A stretch of 64,000 nt of DNA from Eucommia ulmoides (taxonomy: Eukaryota; Streptophyta; Magnoliopsida; Garryales; Eucommiaceae): NCBI GenBank assembly GCA_016647705.1, contig JAENRU010000279.1, positions 682,001 to 746,000 of the forward strand. The letters run 5' to 3'. Numbering within the stretch: the stretch's first letter is position 1; every line of letters starts with the position of its first letter. Shown in pieces: positions 50,801 through 61,010 of this stretch. Under the pieces are notes generated by a model. The model searched no databases. It was not told where the DNA came from and saw only the letters and a program-made list of their open reading frames with translations. Both the position numbers and the translations under genes were made by a program.

Positions 50801-52870
50801 TACTACTTATTTGAAACACTCAAAATCATGAATTTTTGAAAGATAAACACTCACGAAACTCTCTAATTTTTATACCATTGTCAGAAAGCAACATTTAATT
50901 GGATAACAAAAGTAATTGATCAAAAATCGTGAAATTTAGAAAGGTTAACACACACGAATCCCCCAATTTGGATACCATTACAAGAAATGATAATTTTATT
51001 GGCTAACAGAAGATACTAGTTTGAAACCCAAAATCTTGAAATTTTCAATGGCTATAGCATACCTCAAAATCTTGATTTTTCTAGTTTTTTTACAACCCTG
51101 AAAATGGTAAAATTTTGAAAGGGTAACACTCACGAAACCTTTCAATATTGATGCCATTATGAGAAAGTATCATTTTATTAGGTAATGGGAGCAATTGATC
51201 CAAAACTCATGATCGTGAAATTTTCGAAAAGTATAGCACACCGAAAAATCTCGATTTCGGTAATTTTGTTGAACACTTGAAATAGTAAAATTTTAAACAG
51301 ATAACACTTATGAAACCCTCTAATTATAATACTATTATGAGAAGACATCATTTGATTAGATAACAAAAGTAATTGATTAGAAACCATTATAGTGAAATTT
51401 TCAAAAGCGACACACCGAAAAATCCAAATTTCACTAATTTTGTAAACACAAAAAATTGTGAAATTTTGAAAGGTTATCAATCACAAAATCCCCCAATTTC
51501 GATATCATTACAAGAAAACATCATTCTATTGGTTAACAAAAGAAATTCATTTGAAACTCAAAATCTGAAATTTTTGAAGGATGTAGTACACTGATAAAAT
51601 TCGATTTTATTACTTTTTTGAAACAGTCAAATTCATGAAATTTTGAAATGGATAAACTCACAAAACCTAGTAATTTTGATACTATTATAAGAAACATTAA
51701 TTTGATTGGGTAACAAAAGTAATTGATCAGAAACTCAAAATAGTCAAATTTTCAAAGGTTATAGCACACCGAAAACTTCCACTTTCACTATTTTTGTGAA
51801 AGACTCAAAATCGTAAAGTTTTGAAAGGTTAAGACTCATGCAACCCCTATATTTTGTTACCATTGTGAAAAATCATCATTTGATTGGGTAATAGAACCAA
51901 TTGTTCTGAAACAAAAAATCGTGAAATTTTCAAAGCTTAACACTCAAAACCCGATACGTTTAATTCAATTACGATAAAAGCATCATTCTATTGGTTAATA
52001 GAAGAAATTCATTCGAAACTCAAAATCGTAAAATTTTCAAAGGTATATAGCACACCAAAAAATACCGAACACTTGAAATCGTTAAATTTTGAAAAATTAA
52101 CACTCACGACTCCCCTAATTTTAATACCATTATGGGAAAGTAACATTTTGATTGTTAACAGAAGAAATTAATTCCAAACTCAAAATTGTGAAATTTTTAA
52201 AAATTATAGCACACCAAAAATCTCAAATATTTGCTAATTTTTTACAACACTTGAAAGCGAACAATTTTGAAAGGCCAACTCTCACGAAACTCCTAAATAT
52301 TGATAACATTATGATAAATCATCGTTTTGTTAGGTAAGGGATGGAATTAAACCCAATATCGAAATTATGAAATTTTCAAAGGCAATAATATAACAAACTG
52401 AAAAATATCTATTTTGTTAAGTTTTTTGAACATTCAAAATAATGAAATTTTGAAAGTCTGACTCACGAAACCCCACAATTTGGATACTATTACAAGAAAT
52501 AATCATTTTATTGGTTAAGAGAAGAAATTCATTCAAAACCCAAAATCATGAAATTTTCAATGGCTATAGCACATCGAAAATCCTGATTTTACTTGTTTTT
52601 TTGAAACAGTGCAAATAGTGAAATTTTAAAAGGCCAAAACTCATGAAACACATCAATTTAGATGAAATTATGAGAAAACATCATTTGATTAGGTAACGGA
52701 AGCAATTTATCCAAAATTCAAAATCGTGAAATTTTCAAAGGCTATATACCATACCTAAAAATCCTGATTTCGCTAATTTTTAAAAAAATTTGAAATCGTA
52801 AAATTTTGAAAGGTTAACATGAACAAAACCCCTCCCAATTTCCATACTATTATGAGAAATAATCATTCTA
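44900..52870. repeat. Higher-order satellite block, copy A (about 8 kb)
   Basis: About 45 monomers that match the next block (52870-61010) one for one at an offset of about 7.97-8.14 kb. Linked oddities occur in both: AAAGCATTA in place of ATACCATTA (45233 and 53203), CGATTAAGCTA (45690 and 53661), TTGGATA...AAAAAAATTGGTC (about 46150 and 54150), CCTTGATTTTGATAATTATT (47141 and 55187), the fused short monomer (48336 and 56396) and TTTTGTTGAACACTTGAAAT (51261 and 59236). Confidence 0.8.
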
Positions 52871-55800
52871 TGGGTTAACAGAATAAATTCATATGAAACT
52901 CAAAATTGTGAAATTTTCAAAGGCTCTAGCTCACCGAAAAATTTTAATTTTTTTAATTTCTTGAAACTCTCAAAATTAACAAATTTGGAAAGGCCAACAC
53001 TCACGAAACCCTCCAATTTTGATTCTTTTATAAGAAAGTATCATTCGATTGGGTAACACAAGCAATTTATCAGAAACACAAAATTGTGAAATTTTCAAAG
53101 GCTATATAGCACACCGAAAAATTTCGATTTCTCTAATTTTTCTAAACACTCGAAATTGAGAAATTTTGAAAGGTTAACACTCACGAAACCTGCTATTTTT
53201 AAAAGCATTATGAGAAAGCATCATTCTATTGATTAATAGAATAAATTTAATGGAAACTCAAAACCGTGAATTTTTCAAAGGCTATAACACATTGAAAAAT
53301 CCTGATTATGCTATTTTTTTCCAAATACTCAAAATTGTGAAATTTTGAAAGATTAGCAACCACGAAACTCCCAATTTTTATACTGTTATGAGAAAACATT
53401 ATTCTATTGGTTAATAGAATAAATTTATTTGAAACTCAAAATATTGAAATTTTCGAAGGCTATAGCGCACTGAAAAATTCTGATTTTGCTAATTTCTTGG
53501 AATAATCAAAATCGAACAAATTTGATAGGATAACTCTCATGAACCCCCGTCCCCCCAGTATTATGAGAAAACATCATTTTATTTGGTAATGGAAGCAATT
53601 AAACCCAAACTGAAAATAATGAAATTTTTGAAGGCTATAGCACACCTAAAAATCCCGATTAAGCTAATTTTTTTAAATAATCAAAATCGTAAAATTTTGA
53701 AAGGATAATATTCACAAAATCTCCCAATTTGGATACTGTTATGATAAATTATCATTCTATTGGTTAATAGAAGAAATTAATTCAAAACCCAAAGTCGTAA
53801 AATTTTCAATGGCTATAGCACACCAGAATATTCCGATTTTGTTAATTTTTTGAAACACTTGAAATCAAATAAAAACATTTGAAATCAAATAATTTTGAAA
53901 GGTTAAAACTCATTAAACCCCCCAATTTTGATGCCATTATGACAATGCATCATTTGATTGGGTAACAGAAACAATTAATCCCAAACTTAGAACAAGTTAA
54001 TTTTTGAAAGCTGTAGAATACCGAAAAATCCAGATTTCGCTAATTTTTTTAAACAATTAAATTCATAAAATTTTGAAAGTCTAACACTCACGAACACCCC
54101 CCCTGCCCCGAAAAAAAATTTGGATACCACTACAAAAAATAATCATTCTATTGGTTAAAAAAATTGGTCTAAAACTCAAAATTGTAAAATTTTCAAAGGC
54201 TGTCAGCACCCCGAAAAATTCGTATTGCACTAATTTTTTAAACACTTGAAATCGTGAAATTTAAATGGATAACACTCAAGAAATCCCCCAATTTTTTTAT
54301 CATTATGAGAAAAGCGTCGTTTGATTGGGTAATAGAAGCAATTGATTGGGAAAAAAAATAGTGAAATTTTCAAAGGCTATAGGCACACTGAGAAATCCCA
54401 TTTTCACTACTTTTTTAAAACACACAAAATCTTGAAATTTTAAAAGGCCAACATTCAAGAAACCCCCTTATTTTGATACCATTATGAGAAAACATCATTT
54501 GATTGAGTAACAGAAGCCAATGATCAAAAACTTAAAATCGTGAAATTTTCAAAGGTTAGGGCATACCAAAAAATCCTGATATCGACAATTTTTTTAAAGA
54601 CTCAAAATCGTGAAATTTTGAATGGTTAATACTCATGAAACCCCTAAATTTTGATACCATTATGAGAAGTAATAATTCTATTGGTTAATGTAAGAAATTC
54701 ATTCAAATCGAAAATCGTGAAATTTTCAATGGCAATAACCCTTAAGAAATCCAACATTTTGGTAATATTTCGAAACAATGAAAATCGCAAATTTTGAAAG
54801 GCTAACAATCACAAAATCCTCCAATTTTGTTACCATTATGGGAAAGCATCATTTCATAGGGTAACAGGAGAGATTGATCCAAAACTCAAAATCGTGAAAT
54901 TTTCAAAGGTTATATAGCACACCGAAAAATCCTAATTTTACTACTTTTTTGAAAGACTCAAAATCACAAAACTTTGAAAGGCTAACATTCTCGAAACCCC
55001 CCAATTTTGATACCACCAGTTGAAAGAATCATTCTTTTGGTTAACAGAAGAAATTTATTCGAAACTCAAAATCGTGAAATTTTCAAAGGAAATATCGCAC
55101 ACCAAAAAATCTGATTTTGCTACTTTTTGGAAACAGTCAAAATTGTGAAATTTTGAAACGGATAAAATCACAAAAACCCTTGATTTTGATAATTATTATG
55201 ATATAGAATCACTTGATTGAGTAACGAGAGCAATTGATTAGAAACTAAAAATAGTAAACTTTTCAATGGGTATAACACACTGAAAAATTATAATTTCACT
55301 ACTATTCTAAAATACTAAAAATTATGAAATTTTGAAAGACTAACACTCACAAAACCCCTTAATTTTGATACCAATACAAGGAAACATCATTTTATTTGGT
55401 AACAAAAGCAATTCATTTGAAACACCAGATAATAAAATTTTCAAAGGTTATATAGCACACCGAAAAATTTCGATTTCGCTAAATTTCTTAAGCGCACAAA
55501 ATCACGAAATTTTGAAAGTTTAACACTCACGAAATCCACCAATTTTGATTCCATTACAAGGAATATTCATTCTATTAGTTAACGGAAGAAATGCATTTGA
55601 AATTCAAAATTGTAAAATTTTCAAAATTCTGTAGCACTCCGAAAACTCCCAATTTCGTTAATTTTTTGAATCACTCGAAATCAAACAATTTTGAAAGGAT
55701 CACTCTCATGAAAGACCCCAATTTATATACTATTATGAGAATGAATCATTCAATTGGGTAGTGGAAGCAATTAAACCTAAACCCAAAATCATGAAATTTT

Positions 55801-58800
55801 CAAAGGCAATGGCACATCGAAAAATTCCGATTTCGCTAATTTTTTTTAAACACTCAAAATTGTGGAATAGGTTAACACTCACTAACCCCCCCCCCCCCCT
55901 CCCCCCATTTGGATACCATTACGTGAAATAATTATTCTATTGGTTAATAGATTAAATCCATTCAAAACCCAAAATCGTGATATTTTCAAAAGCTATAGCA
56001 CAACGAAAAATCCTGATTTTGCTAGTTTTTCGAAATAGTGAAAATCGAAAAATTTGAAAGGTTAAAACTGAAGAATCCTGTCAATTTTAATGCCATTATG
56101 AGAAAGAATCATTTGATTGGGTAACAAAAGCAATTGATCCAAAGCTCAAAATTTTAAAATTTTCAAAGGCACACACCGAAAAAAAAATCAATTTCGCTAA
56201 ATTTTTGAAACACTTGAAATCATGAAATTTTGAAAGGTTAGAACTCATGAAACTCCCCAATTTATAAACCATTATCAGAAAGCGTCATTTGATTGGATAA
56301 CGGAAACAATTCATTTGAAACTCAAAATTGTGAAATTTTTAAAGGCTATATAACATATATAGAAAAGTCTGATTTTGCTACTTCTTTGAAACAGTCGAAA
56401 TTGCCCAATTTTTTATACTATTACTAGAAAAAAACCATTCGATCGTGTAATGGAAGCAATTAATCAGAAACTGAAATATTGAAATTTTTGAAGGCTATAG
56501 TACACCGAAAAATTCTAATTTATTATTTTCTCGAAATTCTCAAAATTGCGAAATGTTGAAAGGCAAACACTCACGAAACCTCTCAATTTTTGATACCGTT
56601 ATCAGAATAAAACATTTGATTGTGTAACGGAAGTAATTGATTAGAAACTCAAAATTGTGAAATGTTTAAAGGTAGCACATCGAAAAATTTCGATTTCCCT
56701 AATTTTTTTTAAACACTTGAAATTGTAAAATTTTGAAAGGTTAACACATGAATCCCCCAATTTTGATACCGTTATAAGAAGGAATCAGTTTATTGGTTAA
56801 CAGACTAAATTCATTCCAAACTTAAAATCAAGAAATTTTCAAAGGCTAACATACCGAAAAATCTTGATTTTGTTTATTTTTTGGAAACACTAAAAATTAT
56901 GAAATTTATAAAGGCTATCACTCACGAAAGCCCCCAATTTTGATGCCATTATAAGAAGACTTCATTTGATTGGATAATGGAAGCAATTGAACTAAAACTC
57001 AAAATTGTAAAATTTTCAAAGGCACACAGAAAAATCATGATTTCACAATTTATTTAAACACTTGAAATCATGATATTTTTCAAGGATAACACTTTAGAAA
57101 ATCCCCAATTTTTATACCATTATGAGAAAGCATAATTTGATCGGGTAACGGATGTAATTTATCATAAACTCATAATAGTGAGATTTTCAAAGGTTATATA
57201 GCATACCAAAAAATTTCAATTTTACTACATTTTTGAAACACTCAAAATCGTGAAGTTTTGGAAGGCTTACATTCCTAAAACCTCCAAATTTCAATACCAT
57301 TAAAAAAAATCTTCATTCTATTGGTTAACCGAAAAAATTCATTCAAACCTCAGAATAGTGAAATTTTCAAAGGCTATAACACAACGAAAAATCCCAATTT
57401 CACTACTTTTTTTAAAGACTCAAAATCATGAAATTTTGAATAGCCAATACTCAGGAAACTTGTAAATTTTGATACCATTATGAGAAAGTATCATTTGATT
57501 GGGTAACTGAAGCAATTTATAAGAAACACAAAATCGCAAAATTTTCAAAGGCTAGCACACTGAGAAATTCTGATTTCACTAATTTTTTTAAATACTTAAA
57601 ATTATGAAATTTTGAAACCTTAACACTCATGAAACCCCTGAATTTTGATACCAAGAATAATTCAATTGGTTAATAGAAGAATTTCGCTCGTAACTCAAAA
57701 TCCTAAAATTTTCAAAGGCCACAACACATTGAAAATTCCCAAGTTCGCTATTTTCTTGAAACACTCAAAATCGTGAAATTTTGAAAGACTAACATTCACG
57801 AAACTGCCCAATTTTTATACCATTATGAGGAATAATAATTCTATTGGTTAACATATGAAATTCATTTGAAATTCAAAATTGTGAAATTTTCAAAGGCTAA
57901 TTGTGAAATCTAAAAAATCCAGATTTTGCTAATTTTTTGGAATACTCAAAATCGAATATTTTTGAAAGGCTAACTCTTAGGAAACCCCCCAATGTTGATC
58001 CTAGTATGAGAAAATATTTTTTTTTATTTGGTAATGGAATCAATTAAACCCAAGGTCAAGATCTTGAATTTTTTAAAGGCTATAGCACACTGAGAAATCC
58101 CGATTTTCCAAAAATTTTTAAACTCTCAAAATCCTAAAATTTTGAAAGACTAACACTAACAAAACCTCCCAAATTCGATACCATTATGATAAATAATCAT
58201 TCTATAAGTTAATGGAAGAAATTCATTCAAAACCCATAATTGTGAAATTTTTAATGACTATTGCACGCCGAAAAATCTAGATTTTGCTAGTTTTTGAAAA
58301 CATTAAAAATCTAGAAATGCTGAAACTCAAGAAACCCTCTAATTTTAGGACAATATAAGAAAGCATCATTTGATTGGGCAACGGAAGCAATTGATTCAAA
58401 ACTCAAAATCATGAAATTTTCAAAGGTTATAGCACACCTAAAAATCTCGATTTCGATAATTTTTTTAAACATTTGAAATCATGAAATTTTGAAAGGATAA
58501 CACTCACTAAAAATCTTTATTTTGATACTGTTATGAGATAGCATCATTTGATTGGATAATTAAAGCAGTTTATTCGAAACTCAAAATCCTAAAATTTTCA
58601 AAGGCTATAGCACACCGTGAAATTTCGATTTTACTCATTTTTTGAAACAATCAAAATCGTGATATTTCTATACGGATAAACTAGAAAACCCCCCAAATTT
58701 TAATACTATTACAGGAAAGAATCATTTGATTAGGTAGCAAAAGTAATTGATTCGGAACTCAAAATAGTAAACTTTTCAAAGACTATAGCACACCGGAAAA

Positions 58801-61010
58801 TTTCAATTTCATCACTTCTTTGAAACACTCCCCATGACACTCCCCAATTGTGATACCATTGTCAGAAGACAACATTTGATTGGATATCGGAAGTAATTGA
58901 TAAAAAATTATGAAATTTAGAAATGTTTACACTCACGAAACCCCCCAATTTAGATACCATTATGAGAAATGATTATTCTATTGGTTAACCGAAGAAATTA
59001 GTTCAAAACCCAAAAGCTTGAAATTTTCAATGGCTATAATACACCCCAAAATCTTTAATTTTTTGAAACTCAGATAATCGTAAAATTTTGAAAGAGTAAC
59101 ACTCACGAAACCCTCACCTTTCAGGCCATTATGAGGAAGTATCATTTGATTAGGTAATAGAAGCAATTGATCCAAAACTCAAAATCGTGAAATTTTCAAA
59201 AGATATGACACACCGAAAAATCTCGATTTCACTAATTTTGTTGAACACTTGAAATAGTAAAATTTTGAAAGGATAACACTTATGAAACCCCCTAATTTTG
59301 ATACTATTATGAGAAAGCATAATTTGATTAGATCCAAATTTCACTAATTTTTTAAACACAAAAAATCGTGAAATTTTAAAAGATTAACAATCACGAAATC
59401 CCCCAATTTTGATATCATTACAAGAAAACTTCATTCTATTGGTTAACAGAAGAAATTGAAACTCAAAATCGTGAAATTTTCAAAGGCTGCACACCAAAAA
59501 AATCTGATTTTACTATATTTTGAAAACACTCGAAATCGTAAAATTTTGAAATGCTAACACTCCCAAAACCTCCCAATTTTGATACCATTACAAGAAAACA
59601 TCATTCTATTTGTTCACTGAAGAAATTCATTTGAAAATTCAAATCTTGAAGTTTTCAAAGGCTAGCACACCGATTTTTTTATTTTTTATTTTGCTACCTT
59701 TCCGAAAAAGTTAAAATCGTGAAATTTTGAAATGGATAAACTCACGACACTCTCTAATTTTGGTACTATTATGAGAAAGAATCATTTGATCGTATAATTG
59801 AAGCAACTTATCAGAAACTCAAAATAATGAATTTTTCAAAGGTATAGCATACCGGAGAAATTTTAAAACGCTCAAAATCGTGAAATTTTGAAAGGACAAC
59901 ACTCACGAAACCCCCATATTTTGATACCATTATGAGAAAGAAATATTTTATAGGGTAACAGAAGAAATTGTTTTGAAACAAAAAATTGTAAAATTTTCAA
60001 AGGTATAGCATACCGGAGAATCATGATTTTGCTAATTTTTTAAACACTCAAAATCATGAAAATTTTCAAGCTTAACACTCAAATACCCCCTACATTTGAT
60101 ATAATTATGATAAAAGCCTCATTCTATTGGTTAATAGAATTTTTTTTTCGAAACTCAAAATCGTGAATTTTTTAAAGGTTATATAGCAAAAAAAAAAAAA
60201 AAAAAAATGTCGAACACTTGAAATTGTTAAATTTCGAAATCTTAACACTCACGAACTCCCCTAATTTTAATACTATTATGAGAAAGTATCATTTTAATTA
60301 TTAACTTAATAAATTCATTCCAAACTCAAAATTGTAAAATTTTTAAAGGCTATATAGCACATCGAAAATATCCAATTTTGCTAATTTTTAAAACACTTGA
60401 TATCAAACAATTTTGAAAGCCTAACTATCCTGAAACCCCTAAGTAATGATACCGTTATGATAAATCACTATTTTATTAGGTAACGGATGAAATTAAACCC
60501 AAAATCCAAATCGTGAAATTTTCAAAGGCAATAATCCGAAAAATTTCGATTTTGCTAAGTTTTTTTGAACACTCAGAATAAGGAAATTTTCAAAGTATTA
60601 CACTCAAGAAATGCCCCAATTTGGATACCATTACAAGAAATAATCATTCTATTGGTTAACAGAAGAAATTCAGTCAAACCCAAAATTGTTAAATTTCAAT
60701 GGCGCTATAGAACACCGAAAAATCCTGATTTTGCTTGTTTTTTGAAACAGTGCAAATTGTGAAATTTTAAAAGGTTAAAACTCACAAAACACATCACTTT
60801 TGATGAAATTATGAGAAAACATAATTTGATTGGGTAACGGTAGCAATTGATCCAAAACTCAAAATCATGAAGTTTTTAAAAGTTGCACTTAAAAATCCTG
60901 ATTTCGCTAATTTTTTTAAAAACTTGAAATCATGAAATTTTGAAAGGTTAACACCAACGAAACCCCCTAATTTTCATACCATTACAAGAAATAATCATTC
61001 TATGGGTTAA
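52871..61010. repeat. Higher-order satellite block, copy B (about 8.1 kb)
   Basis: Counterpart of the block at 44900-52870; see there for the shared landmarks. Its length differs through local indels, including an additional CATTCTATT-type monomer near 59600 and a shortened monomer near 59335. It ends at the TCTATGGGTTAAC monomer (61001), which corresponds to 52868. Confidence 0.8.
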
